Shown: piece by piece, positions 44,263 through 56,364 of the stretch | Position numbering within the stretch: position 1 is the first letter of the stretch | Layout of the letters: each line of letters starts with the position of its first letter | Source: Palsa-504 sp963767565 | GTDB lineage: Bacteria; Actinomycetota; Actinomycetes; Streptosporangiales; Streptosporangiaceae | Direction of reading: 5' to 3' | Assembly (NCBI GenBank): GCA_963767565.1 | Contig: CAVYEG010000006.1 | Coordinates: forward strand, 1,860,001 to 1,924,000 | DNA length: 64,000 bases | Position numbers and translations under genes: made by a program | Notes under the pieces: model-generated | What the model saw: the letters and a program-made list of their open reading frames with translations, nothing else | Database searches by the model: none | What the model was told of the DNA's origin: nothing

Positions 44263-45093
44263 ATGATAGAACACTCACTGCCCTACCTGGTCAACTGCTC
44301 ACTCATGTTCACCGAGGTGCCCCTGCTCCGCCGCCCGGCCGTGGCCCGGGCCGCCGGATTCTCGGCGGTGGAGTTCTGGTGGCCGTTCGGGGTGCCGGTG
44401 CCGTCCGACCGCGAGGTGGACGCGTTCGTCACGGCGGTCCGCGAGGCCGGCGTGAGCCTGGTGGGCCTGAACTTCTTCGCCGGCGACCTGGCCGGCCCGG
44501 ACTGCGGCGTGCTGTCTATCCCCGGCCGCAGCGCCCAGTTCCGCGACAACATCGACGTGACCGCCGGGATCGGCGAGCGGCTGGGCGTGCGCGGGTTCAA
44601 CGCGCTGTACGGAAACCGGGTCGAAGGAACCGACCCGGGCGCCCAGGACGAGCTAGCCACCGAGAACATCACGCTGGCGGCCAAGGCCGCCGCCGGGATC
44701 GGCGCTACCGTGCTCATCGAGCCGGTCAGCGGGCCCAAGCCCTATCCGCTGCGCACCGCCGATGACGCGGTGGCCGTGGTCCAGCGGGCCCGAGCGGCGG
44801 GCGCGCCCAACGTGGGCTTCCTGTGCGACCTGTACCACCTGGCCAGCAACGGTGACGATCTGGACGCCGCGATCGCCGCGCACGCCGACGTCACCGCCCA
44901 CGTGCAGATCGCCGACGCGCCGGGCCGGGGCGAGCCGGGCAGCGGCCGGCTGGACCTGGACCGCTACCTGTCCGCGCTGGAAGATCACGGGTACCGGGGC
45001 TGGGTCAGCCTGGAGTACAAGCCGACCAGCACGACCGAGGCCAGCCTGGCCTGGCTGCCGCGGGAGCGCCGCGGCGGGAAGGAGCAGTCGTGA
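44263..45093 (+). CDS. hyi: Hydroxypyruvate isomerase
   Basis: A 276-residue xylose-isomerase-like TIM barrel that interconverts hydroxypyruvate and tartronate semialdehyde. Family motifs are NCSLMFTEVPLLRRPAVARA near the N-terminus, VGLNFFAGDLAGPDCGVLS, metal and acid residues in VLIEPVSGPKPYPL, FLCDLYHLASNGDD, HVQIADAPGRGEPGSG and SLEYKPTSTTEASLAW. AGGA stands 8 bp before the ATG. It is the first gene of the glyoxylate operon, and its stop overlaps the GTG of the reductase gene. Confidence 0.93.
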   Translation: MIEHSLPYLVNCSLMFTEVPLLRRPAVARAAGFSAVEFWWPFGVPVPSDREVDAFVTAVREAGVSLVGLNFFAGDLAGPDCGVLSIPGRSAQFRDNIDVTAGIGERLGVRGFNALYGNRVEGTDPGAQDELATENITLAAKAAAGIGATVLIEPVSGPKPYPLRTADDAVAVVQRARAAGAPNVGFLCDLYHLASNGDDLDAAIAAHADVTAHVQIADAPGRGEPGSGRLDLDRYLSALEDHGYRGWVSLEYKPTSTTEASLAWLPRERRGGKEQS

Positions 45094-45971
45094 GCACCAA
45101 GATCGCATTCATCGGGCTGGGCATCATGGGCGCGCCGATGGCCGCCAACCTGGTCAAGGCCGGATTCGACGTCACCGGCTACAACCGGCACCCGGACCGG
45201 GCCGAGCTGCTCGCCGCGGCTGGCGGGCACGCGGCGGCGGACACCGCCGAGGCGGTCCGTGCGGCCGACGTAGTGGCCACGATGGTGCCCGACTCCCCGG
45301 ACGTGCGCGAGGTACTGACCGGCCCGGGCGGTGTGTTCGAGAACGCGCCGGCCGGGGCCCTGATCATCGACTTCTCCACCATCCGCCCCGACGTGGCCGC
45401 GGCGCTGGCCGCCGAGGCCGCCGAGCGCGGCTTCCGCATGCTCGACGCGCCGGTATCCGGTGGCGAGCAGGGCGCCATCGAGGGCGTGCTGTCGATCATG
45501 GTCGGCGGGGACGCCGCCGACTTCGCGGCCGCGGCACCGGTCTTCGACGCGGTGGGCAAGACCATCGTGCACGTCGGGCCGTCCGGCTCGGGCCAGACGG
45601 TCAAGGCCGCGAACCAGCTCATGGTGGCGGGTCACCTGGAGCTGCTGGCCGAGGCGATCATCTTCCTCGAGGCCTACGGCGTCGACACCGAGGCGGCGCT
45701 GCGGGTGCTGGGCGGCGGGCTGGCCGGCAGCACCGTGCTGCAGCGCAAGGGCGCCGCCATGCTGGCCCGTGACTTCACGCCCGGCTTCCGCATCGCGCTG
45801 CACGACAAGGACATGGGCATCGTCACCGCCGCCGCCCGCGAGGCCGGCGTGGTGATCCCGCTGGGCGCGGTCGCCGCGCAGCTGGTCTCCTCGGTCAAGG
45901 CGCAGGGAGACGGCGGGCTCGATCATTCTGCGCTGCTCAAGCTGGTCGCCCAGCTCTCCGGACGACAGTAG
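45090..45971 (+). CDS. glxR: 2-hydroxy-3-oxopropionate (tartronate semialdehyde) reductase
   Basis: A 293-residue beta-hydroxyacid dehydrogenase that reduces tartronate semialdehyde to D-glycerate. The cofactor loop is FIGLGIMGAPMAANLVKAG; the substrate motif MLDAPVSGGEQGAIEG and the catalytic Lys in VKAANQLMVAGHLELLAEA are present. FRIALHDKDMGIV is the C-terminal helix typical of GarR/GlxR. GTG 45090 overlaps the hyi stop (GTGA). The gcl gene follows after 26 bp with AGGAG before it. Confidence 0.93.
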   Translation: MSTKIAFIGLGIMGAPMAANLVKAGFDVTGYNRHPDRAELLAAAGGHAAADTAEAVRAADVVATMVPDSPDVREVLTGPGGVFENAPAGALIIDFSTIRPDVAAALAAEAAERGFRMLDAPVSGGEQGAIEGVLSIMVGGDAADFAAAAPVFDAVGKTIVHVGPSGSGQTVKAANQLMVAGHLELLAEAIIFLEAYGVDTEAALRVLGGGLAGSTVLQRKGAAMLARDFTPGFRIALHDKDMGIVTAAAREAGVVIPLGAVAAQLVSSVKAQGDGGLDHSALLKLVAQLSGRQ

Positions 45972-45997
45972 CTCTCAGGACGACAGGAGTACCAACC

Positions 45998-47776
<1,779 letters not shown>

Positions 47777-47789
47777 CTGGGCTGATCTG

Positions 47790-48923
47790 ATGAAGATCGT
47801 CATCGCGCCGGACAAGTTCAAAGGATCGCTGTCGGCCGACCAGGTGGCCGCCGCGATCACCGCCGGGCTGCGGGCCGAGCTGCCGACCGCCGAGCTGGTC
47901 ACCATGCCGGTGGCCGACGGCGGCGACGGGACGGTCGACGCGGCCGTGGCGGCCGGCCTGGAGCGGGTGCCGGTGACGGTGGCCGGGCCGACCGGCGAAC
48001 CGGTGGCCGCGAGCTACGCGCGCCGCGGCGAGGTGGCGGTCGTCGAGCTGGCCGGAGCCTGCGGTCTGATGCGGCTGCCCGGAGGACAGCTCGAGCCGAT
48101 GGCGGCCTCCAGCTACGGCGCGGGGCAGGCGCTGGCCGCCGCGCTGGACGCGGGCGCGCGGCAGATCATCTTCGGCGTCGGCGGCAGCGCCAGCACCGAC
48201 GGCGGTACCGGGCTGCTGCAGGCGCTCGGGGCCCGAGTCCTGGACACGCAGGGCGAGCCGCTGGCCCGGGGCGGCGGTGCGCTGCGTGACGTGGCCGCGC
48301 TCGACCTGGCCGGCCTGCACCCAGGGCTGCGGTACTGCTCGGTCATCCTGGCCACCGACGTGGCCAACCCGCTGACCGGTCCGGACGGCGCGGCCGTGGT
48401 GTACGGGCCACAGAAGGGCGCCACACCGGAGCAGGTCATCGAGCTCGAGAGCGGGCTGTGGCGCTGGGCGGTGGTGGTGGCGCAGGCCACCACCGGCCGC
48501 GACTGGTCGCGGGTACCCGGCGCCGGGGCGGCGGGCGGCGTGGGCTTCGCGGCGCTGGCCGTGCTGGGCGCCGAGGCGCTGCTGGGCATCGCGGTGGTGC
48601 TCGACCTGGTGGGCTTCGAGGCCGCGCTGGACGGCGCCGCGCTGGTCATCACCGGCGAGGGCTCGCTGGACACCCAGACCCTGTCCGGCAAGGCGCCGGC
48701 CGGGGTGGCAGCGGCCGCGGCCCGGCGCGGCATCCCGGTCATCGCGGTGGCCGGGCGCAACCTGCTGACCGCAGCCCAGCTGGCCGAGGCCGGGATCACG
48801 GCGGCCTACCCGCTGAGCGACCTGGAACCCGACCCGGTGCGGTCCGTCGCCAAGGCCGGCCCGCTGCTCGAGCGCGTGGGCCGGGCGGTGGCCCGCGAGG
48901 TCCAGGCGGTGGCGCAGCCATGA
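47790..48923 (+). CDS. glxK: Glycerate kinase, type I
   Basis: A 377-residue kinase of the GK-I family that phosphorylates D-glycerate, feeding glyoxylate carbon into glycolysis. The N-terminal APDKFKGSLSADQVA, then PVADGGDGTVDA, FGVGGSASTDGGTGLLQALG, ILATDVANPLTGPDGAAVVYGPQKGA and VITGEGSLDTQTLSGKAPAG are the family motifs. ATG 47790 gives the exact family N-terminus MKIVIAPDKFKGS. Its stop overlaps the ATG of the allantoinase-like mini-frame (ATGA). Confidence 0.95.
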   Translation: MKIVIAPDKFKGSLSADQVAAAITAGLRAELPTAELVTMPVADGGDGTVDAAVAAGLERVPVTVAGPTGEPVAASYARRGEVAVVELAGACGLMRLPGGQLEPMAASSYGAGQALAAALDAGARQIIFGVGGSASTDGGTGLLQALGARVLDTQGEPLARGGGALRDVAALDLAGLHPGLRYCSVILATDVANPLTGPDGAAVVYGPQKGATPEQVIELESGLWRWAVVVAQATTGRDWSRVPGAGAAGGVGFAALAVLGAEALLGIAVVLDLVGFEAALDGAALVITGEGSLDTQTLSGKAPAGVAAAAARRGIPVIAVAGRNLLTAAQLAEAGITAAYPLSDLEPDPVRSVAKAGPLLERVGRAVAREVQAVAQP

Positions 48924-49060
48924 ACGGCGCGGACCTGGACCTGGTCGTGCGGGCCTACGACGGGAAGCGGTTGACCGGTACCGTGCGCCGCACCTGGCTG
49001 CGCGGCCAGCCCGCCGACGGCGAGCCGGCAGGCCGGCTGATCACCAGGGCGGAGACATGA
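48920..49060 (+). CDS. Allantoinase C-terminus-like mini-ORF (46 aa), translationally coupled
   Basis: The frame reads MNGADLDLVVRAYDGKRLTG, TVRRTWLRGQPADGEPAGRL and ITRAET. YDGKRLTG, VRRTWLRG and GRLITR match the last strand region of allantoinase (YAGRTLTG-VRATWLRG-GRLLSR in actinobacterial enzymes). None of the TIM barrel or its metal ligands is present. The ATG overlaps the glxK stop and the TGA overlaps the alc ATG, so it has no room for a lost 5' half. It probably arose by deletion of allantoinase and may now only pass ribosomes from glxK to alc. A function as a peptide cannot be excluded. Confidence 0.6.
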   Translation: MNGADLDLVVRAYDGKRLTGTVRRTWLRGQPADGEPAGRLITRAET

Positions 49061-50169
49061 ACACCGACACCAAGCAGTGGCCCGACCTGGCCTCCCGCGC
49101 GCTCGGGGGCGGCGTGATCGCCGCCAACGACGAGCTGTTCGCCGACCGGGAGAACCTGATCAAACCCGGGGACCCGGTGTTCCAGCCGCACACCTTCGGG
49201 AACAAGGGCCAGATCATGGACGGCTGGGAGACTCGCAGGCGGCGCGAGCCGGGCAGCGACACCGCGATCGTGCGGCTCGGCTGCCCCGGCGTGGTCCGCC
49301 GCGTGGTGGTCGACACCTCCTACTTCACCGGCAACTACCCGCCCGAGGTGGCGGTCGAGGCGTGCGGGGCGGAGGGCTACCCGGCCCCGGCCGAACTGGC
49401 CGCCGCGGACTGGACGACCCTGGTGCCCCGCAGCACGGTGGCCGGCGATGCCCGCAACGAGTTCGAGGTCGCGGTCGAGCGGCGGTTCACCCACGTGCGG
49501 CTGACGATCTTCCCCGACGGCGGGGTGGCCCGGCTGCGGGTGCACGGCGAGCCGGTGCCCGACCCTCGGCTGCTGCCCGCCACCATTGACCTGGCCGCGC
49601 TGGAGAACGGCGCCGTGGTCACCGGCTGCAGCAACATGTTCTACTCCTCCCCCGCCAACCTGCTCATGCCGGGCCTGGCCCGGGTGATGGGCGACGGCTG
49701 GGAGACCGCCCGGCGCCGTGACGACAGCAACGACTGGGTAGCGGTCCGGCTGGCCTGCGCCGGCGCGGTCGAGGTGGCCGAGCTGGACACCTCGCACTTC
49801 GTGGGCAACGCCCCGGGCTGGGCCGCGCTGGGCTACGACGGCGGGGACCTGGTGACCCGGACCGCGCTGCAGCCCGACACGCGGCACCGGTTCGCCGTGC
49901 CCGGCAGCCCGGTGGCCGAGCAGGTCCGCCTCGACGTCTACCCGGACGGGGGCATGGCCCGGCTGCGGGTGTTCGGCACGCCGACGCCGCAGGCCCGGGC
50001 GGCGCTGGCCGAGCGGTTCCTCAGCCTGCTGCCCGGGCCGCAGCTGGCCGCCCTGCTGCGGTCGGCCGGGCTGCCCGCCGATGAGGCAGCCAGGCGGGCG
50101 GAGGCGCGGGCCGCAGTGGCTGACCTGCCGCCGGCCGCACGCGGATCGTTCGGGCTCGGACCCGAATAG
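49057..50169 (+). CDS. alc: Allantoicase
   Basis: A 370-residue enzyme that hydrolyses allantoate to ureidoglycolate and urea. It has the two jelly-roll repeats of the family: HTFGNKGQIMDGWETRRRRE with VVVDTSYFTGNYPPEVAVEA in the first, and GDGWETARRRDDSNDW with ELDTSHFVGNAPGW in the second. LRLTIFPDGGVARLRVHGE and VRLDVYPDGGMARLRVFGTP close the two halves. About 55 residues after the second repeat (ARAALAERFLSLLPGPQLAA onward) form a helical extension whose role is unknown. The start is fixed by the ATGA overlap with the mini-ORF. Confidence 0.95.
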   Translation: MNTDTKQWPDLASRALGGGVIAANDELFADRENLIKPGDPVFQPHTFGNKGQIMDGWETRRRREPGSDTAIVRLGCPGVVRRVVVDTSYFTGNYPPEVAVEACGAEGYPAPAELAAADWTTLVPRSTVAGDARNEFEVAVERRFTHVRLTIFPDGGVARLRVHGEPVPDPRLLPATIDLAALENGAVVTGCSNMFYSSPANLLMPGLARVMGDGWETARRRDDSNDWVAVRLACAGAVEVAELDTSHFVGNAPGWAALGYDGGDLVTRTALQPDTRHRFAVPGSPVAEQVRLDVYPDGGMARLRVFGTPTPQARAALAERFLSLLPGPQLAALLRSAGLPADEAARRAEARAAVADLPPAARGSFGLGPE

Positions 50170-50179
50170 TTCATCTAGA

Positions 50180-50193
50180 GGAAAATAATTTCC
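50180..50193. promoter_or_regulatory. IclR-type box upstream of uricase
   Basis: GGAAAATAATTTCC, 11 bp after the alc stop and 27 bp before the uricase ATG. On the minus strand it is preceded by ATAC, giving the same ATACGGAAA string as at the other purine promoters. It implies that uricase has its own regulated promoter inside the cluster. Confidence 0.65.
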
Positions 50194-50220
50194 GTATCAC
50201 GACAGATCGTGGAGTAGATC

Positions 50221-51111
50221 ATGGCCATCATCCTCAGCGACAACCAGTACGGCAAGGCGGAGGTCCGCCTGGTCCACGTCAGCCGCGACGGCGACCGGCA
50301 CCAGATCAAGGACCTGAACGTGTCATCCGCGCTGCGGGGCGACTTCGCCGCCGCGCACCTGGCGGGCGACAACTCCAACGTGGTGGCGACCGACACCCAG
50401 AAGAACACCGTCTACGCCTTCGCCCAGCAGTACGGGGTGGGCGAGATCGAGGAGTTCGCGCTGCGCCTGGGCAGGCACTTCGTGGCCGACTTCGAGTGGG
50501 TGACCGGCGCGAAGGTCAGCATCGAGGAGTACGGCTGGGACCGGATCGTGGTGGACGGCGCCGAGCACGGGCACGCCTTCTCCCGGGCGGGCGGCGGCAC
50601 CAGGACCACCGACGTCACCATCGACGGCGGGCAGGCGTGGGTGGTGTCGGGACTGACCGACCTGGTGGTGCTCAAGTCGACCGGGTCGGAGTTCTGGGGC
50701 TTCCCGCGGGACAGGTACACCTCGCTGGCGGAGACCAGTGACCGCATCCTGGCCACCGCGGTCACTGCCCGCTGGCGGTACGCGGGCACCGACGTGGACT
50801 GGGCCAAGAGCTACGCTGACGTGCGGCGCATCCTGCTCGAGTCGTTCGCGGCCAAGCACAGCCTGGCCCTGCAGCAGACGCTGTACTACATGGGCGAGCA
50901 GGTGCTCGAGGCCCATCCCGAGGTGGCCGAGGTCCGCATGTCGATGCCGAACAAGCACCACTTCCTGGTCGACCTGAGCCCGTACGGCCTGCCCAACGAC
51001 AACGAGGTGTACTACGCCGCGGACCGCCCCTACGGGCTGATCGAGGGCACGGTCACCCGCGACGACGCCCCGGACCCGGGCCGGGCCTGGCAGGCCGTCC
51101 CCGGTTTCTGA
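50221..51111 (+). CDS. pucL: Urate oxidase (uricase)
   Basis: A 296-residue cofactor-free oxidase that converts urate to 5-hydroxyisourate, the substrate of UraH. The two T-fold domains are visible. The catalytic pair is Lys12 (QYGKAEVRLV) and Thr57 (VVATDTQKNTVYAFA). Other family motifs are VLKSTGSEFWGFPRDRYTSL and MSMPNKHHFLVDLSPYGLPN, the latter contributing to the urate site. Usual length. It has an IclR-type box before it and a second box directly after its stop, in front of the xdh genes. Confidence 0.96.
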   Translation: MAIILSDNQYGKAEVRLVHVSRDGDRHQIKDLNVSSALRGDFAAAHLAGDNSNVVATDTQKNTVYAFAQQYGVGEIEEFALRLGRHFVADFEWVTGAKVSIEEYGWDRIVVDGAEHGHAFSRAGGGTRTTDVTIDGGQAWVVSGLTDLVVLKSTGSEFWGFPRDRYTSLAETSDRILATAVTARWRYAGTDVDWAKSYADVRRILLESFAAKHSLALQQTLYYMGEQVLEAHPEVAEVRMSMPNKHHFLVDLSPYGLPNDNEVYYAADRPYGLIEGTVTRDDAPDPGRAWQAVPGF

Positions 51112-51132
51112 ATCGTTTAGTATCCATAATAC

Positions 51133-51146
51133 GGAAAAAAGTTTTC
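51133..51146. promoter_or_regulatory. IclR-type box upstream of the xdh operon
   Basis: GGAAAAAAGTTTTC preceded by ATAC, 22 bp after the uricase stop and 126 bp before the xdhA start. CATAAT (51125-51130) beside it is a possible -10 element, though no good -35 is visible at the right distance. Confidence 0.55.
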
Positions 51147-51271
51147 ATTAGAGACTGGCGCTCGCGATCGTGACGAGCTATCGTCGAGTGGTAGACAGAA
51201 TGTGCCGGCGCATGCCTGCCGGACCGCCGAAAGACGGGTGACAGGCTGCGGCGGGGGTAGGAGCGCGTGCG

Positions 51272-52872
51272 GTGAAACCTCAGCTGATGGTCAACGGCCG
51301 GACTCGGGAGCTCGGCGAGGTCGGCGGCCACGTAACGCTGCTCGAGTGGCTGCGCGAAAGCGGCCTGACCGGCTGCAAGGAAGGCTGCGCCGAAGGCGAG
51401 TGCGGCGCCTGCGCCGTGCTGGTGGCCCGCGATGACGGCAAGAACGGCACGCGCTGGACGCCGATCAACGCCTGCCTGGTGCCAGCCGCGGCGTTCGACC
51501 AGCAGGAAGTGGTCACCGCCGAGGGCCTGGGCCGGCCGGGGCGGCTGCACCCGGTCCAGCGCGAGATGGCCGAACGCGGCGGCTCGCAGTGCGGCTACTG
51601 CACGCCCGGGTTCATCTGCGCGATGGCGGCCGAGTACTACCGGCCGGGCCGGGCACCCCGCGGGCTCTGCCGCAGCGGACCGCGAGCGCCGCAGCGGACC
51701 ACGGGGCCGCAGCGGACCACGGGGCCTCAGCGGACCACGGGGCCTCAGCGGACCACGGGGCCTCAGCGGACCACGGGGCCTCAGGGCAGCACGGGGCGGC
51801 CGGGCAGAACGGGCACGGGAACGGCAGCAGGCCCGCGGCCGAGGACGAGCACGGGCCGAACGGGTTCGACCTGCACGCGCTGTCCGGCAACCTGTGCCGC
51901 TGCACCGGGTACCGGCCGATCCAGGACGCGGCCTACGCCCTCGGCCAGCCCGAGGCCGACGACCCGTTCCTGGCCCGCCAGGCCGAGCCCGCCCCGGCAC
52001 CCGCCGCCACCACGACCACCAGCGACCAGGGCCGCTATGTCCGCCCCGCCGACCTGACCGGGGTTCTGGACCTGCTGGCCGCCCACCCGGACGCGCGGCT
52101 GGTGGCCGGCTCCACCGACTGGGGCGTCGAGCTGAACATCACGCACGCCCGGGCCGACCTGACCATCGGCATCGACCGGATCGCCGAGCTGCGCGAGTTC
52201 GGTTTCGGCCCGGACTACATCGACCTCGGCGCGGCGCTGAGCCTGTCGGAGATCGAGGCCCGGCTGGCCGGCCGGGTGCCGCTGCTGGCCGAGGTGTTCC
52301 CGCAGTTCGCGTCCAGGCTGATCCGCAATGGAGCCACGCTCGGCGGCAACCTGGGCACGGCGTCGCCCATCGGCGACGCCCCGCCGGCGCTGCTGGCACT
52401 GGATGCCTGGCTGGTGCTGGCCTCGGCCGAGGGCGAACGCCAGGTGCTGCTGGCCGACTACTTCACCGGCTACCGGCAGAGCGTCCGGCGGCCCGACGAG
52501 CTGATCAAGACGATCCGGCTGCCGCTGCCGCTGGCTCCGGTCACCGCGTTCCACAAGATCGCCAAGCGCCGCTTCGACGACATCTCCAGCGTGGCCGTGG
52601 CCTACGCGCTCCAGCTGGACGAGGGCCGGGTCGCCTCGGTCCAGATCGGCCTGGGCGGCGTGGCGGCCACGCCGCTGCGGGCCGTGGCCGCCGAAGAGGC
52701 GCTGCGCGGCAGGCCGTGGACCCGCGAGACGGCGGCGGAGGCCGCCGAGGTGCTGGCTGGGGCCGGGACGCCGATGAGCGATCACCGCGCCAGCCAGGCC
52801 TACCGGATCGCCATGCTGCGCAACTCGCTGCTCAAGTTCTTCGCGGAAAACCAGGAGGAGGCCCGGCCATGA
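51272..52872 (+). CDS. xdhA: Xanthine dehydrogenase small subunit (2Fe-2S and FAD), frameshifted
   Basis: GTG 51272 begins the ferredoxin-like domain; cluster I Cys are 35, 39, 44 and 47 in TGCKEGCAEGECGAC, and half of cluster II is CGYCTPGFICAM. After about 51650 the coding frame moves one base back, runs through 18-bp repeats, and supplies the rest: NLCRCTGYRPI (second half of cluster II), then the FAD domain LVAGSTDWGVELN and RNGATLGGNLGTASPIGD to 52872. Corrected, it is a fused XdhA of about 530 residues that passes electrons from the Mo subunit to NAD. As written, cluster II is split. A one-base deletion in GCACCCCGCGGG is the likely cause. Confidence 0.75.
51691..51780 (+). repeat. Five 18-bp tandem repeats in the xdhA linker
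   Basis: Units of (G/T)CAGCGGACCACGGGGCC at 51691, 51709, 51727, 51745 and 51763, plus a decayed sixth. In the downstream frame they encode ADHGAS hexapeptides between the two halves of the second iron-sulfur motif. The frame change lies just upstream of the first unit. Confidence 0.9.
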
Positions 52873-52993
52873 GCGAGCTGGAGGGGCGCGGCGCCGCCTG
52901 GACTGAGGAGCGACGAAGGAGCGACGAGGGAAGGGGGCGCCTCAAGAGCGCCCCGGAGGCGAGCGGGAAAGCAGAGCGGCCCGGAGGTACAAA

Positions 52994-52997
<4 letters not shown>
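52869..52997 (+). CDS. 42-aa coupled mini-ORF between xdhA and xdhB
   Basis: ATG 52869 overlaps the xdhA stop and its TGA overlaps the xdhB ATG at 52994, so ribosomes can pass through all three. It reads MSELEGRGAAWTEERRRSDE, GRGRLKSAPEASGKAERPGG. The sequence from WTEERRRS on is encoded by a 78-bp repeat also found before guaD, so it is probably repeat-derived and not a conserved protein. GGAGG inside it serves xdhB. Confidence 0.45.
52899..52976 (+). repeat. 78-bp dispersed repeat, copy 1 (before xdhB)
   Basis: The stretch begins TGGACTGAGGAGCGACGAAG and ends GCGAGCGGGAAAGCAGAG. It aligns along its whole length with 56277-56353 before guaD, with a single-base length difference in a C run and a few substitutions. 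It contains the hairpin GGCGC CTCAAGA GCGCC. Confidence 0.85.
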
Positions 52998-55375
<2,378 letters not shown>

Positions 55376-55410
55376 GATGGGGGTGGGATCTGAGGTGGGC
55401 CCGCGACGCG

Positions 55411-55462
55411 GGGGTGTGAGATGGACGCAGGGGTGTGAGATGGACGCAGGGGTGTGAGATGG
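55411..55462 (+). repeat. 19-bp tandem repeats spanning the xdhB-xdhC junction
   Basis: GGGGTGTGAGATGG occurs at 55367, 55411, 55430 and 55449; the last three are 19 bp apart. Each copy contains the xdhB ending (GGGGTGTGA) and a GAGATGG start context, so the stop-start junction itself has been copied downstream. Only the last ATG (55459) is in frame with xdhC. Confidence 0.9.
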
Positions 55463-56364
55463 ACTGGCTCAGCGCCGTGCAGCAGCTGCGGCATGAGGGA
55501 CAGCCGGGCGTGCTGGTGACCGTGACCGAGGTGCGGGGACACGCGCCGCGCGAGGCCGGCGCCAAGATGGTGGTCAGCCGCGACCGCAGCTGGGGCAGCG
55601 TGGGCGGCGGCAATCTGGAGGCCACGGCCGTCATCCGGGCCCGGGAGATGATCGAGTCCGGGGCCACCGCACCGGAGATCTGCGAGCGGCAGCTCAACCC
55701 GCACGCCCGCAACGAGCACGGCAGGCAGTGCTGCGGCGGGGTGGTCCGGCTGCTGCTCGAACCGCTGGCGGTCCCGCCCGTCATCGCCCTGTTCGGCATC
55801 GGGCACGTCGGCTACGAGCTGGCCCGCATCCTGTCCCGGCTGCCGGTCCAGCTGCTGCTGGTCGATTCGCGCGCCGAGCAGCTGGACCGGGTCCGGCTGG
55901 CCGACGTGATCGACGGCAGCGCGGACGTGAGCATCCACCACACCCTGCTCGGCGAGCATGTCCTCGAGCAGCTGCCCGCTGGCGCGCACGTGCTGATCAT
56001 GACGCACGACCATGCGGAGGACTTCGCGCTGTGCGACGCGGCCCTGCGCCTCGGCCAGCCGCTGGGCGGCATCGGCCTGATCGGCTCCAGCGTCAAGTGG
56101 ACCCGGTTCCAGGCCCAGCTGGCCGAGATGGGACACAGCCCGGCGTCCATCGCCAGGATCACCTGCCCGATCGGCAGGCCCGGGATCACCGGCAAGGACC
56201 CGGCCGTCATCGCCGTCGCGGTCGCCGCCGAGCTGCTGGGTGTCCTCACCGCGAGCCAAAGGGCGCCGGCGGCGGCTGGACTGACGAGCGACGAAGGAGC
56301 GAGGAGGGAAGGAGCCGCCTCAAGGGCGCCCGGAGGCGAGCGGGAAAGCAGAGTGAGACCATGA
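55459..56364 (+). CDS. xdhC: Xanthine dehydrogenase accessory protein XdhC
   Basis: A 301-residue chaperone that binds and sulfurates the molybdenum cofactor and inserts it into XdhB. The XdhC/CoxI domain has VTVTEVRGHAPREAGAKMVV and SVGGGNLEATA with RQCCGGVVRLLLEPL; the Rossmann C-terminal domain has ALFGIGHVGYELARIL, MTHDHAEDFALCDAALR, IGLIGSSVKWTRFQ and CPIGRPGITGKDPAVIAVA. The last 35 residues are encoded by the second copy of the 78-bp repeat and are not family sequence. Its stop overlaps the guaD ATG. Confidence 0.93.
   Translation: MDWLSAVQQLRHEGQPGVLVTVTEVRGHAPREAGAKMVVSRDRSWGSVGGGNLEATAVIRAREMIESGATAPEICERQLNPHARNEHGRQCCGGVVRLLLEPLAVPPVIALFGIGHVGYELARILSRLPVQLLLVDSRAEQLDRVRLADVIDGSADVSIHHTLLGEHVLEQLPAGAHVLIMTHDHAEDFALCDAALRLGQPLGGIGLIGSSVKWTRFQAQLAEMGHSPASIARITCPIGRPGITGKDPAVIAVAVAAELLGVLTASQRAPAAAGLTSDEGARREGAASRAPGGERESRVRP
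56277..56353 (+). repeat. 78-bp dispersed repeat, copy 2 (before guaD)
   Basis: A 77-bp match to 52899-52976, beginning TGGACTGACGAGCGACGAAG and ending GCGAGCGGGAAAGCAGAG, 8 bp before the guaD ATG. Here it forms the 3' end of xdhC. Both copies sit at the same place relative to the next start codon. Confidence 0.85.

Noticed and set aside
51691..51780. 18-bp repeats as a possible CRISPR or iteron set
   Set aside because: No spacers, inside a coding gene, and in register with codons.
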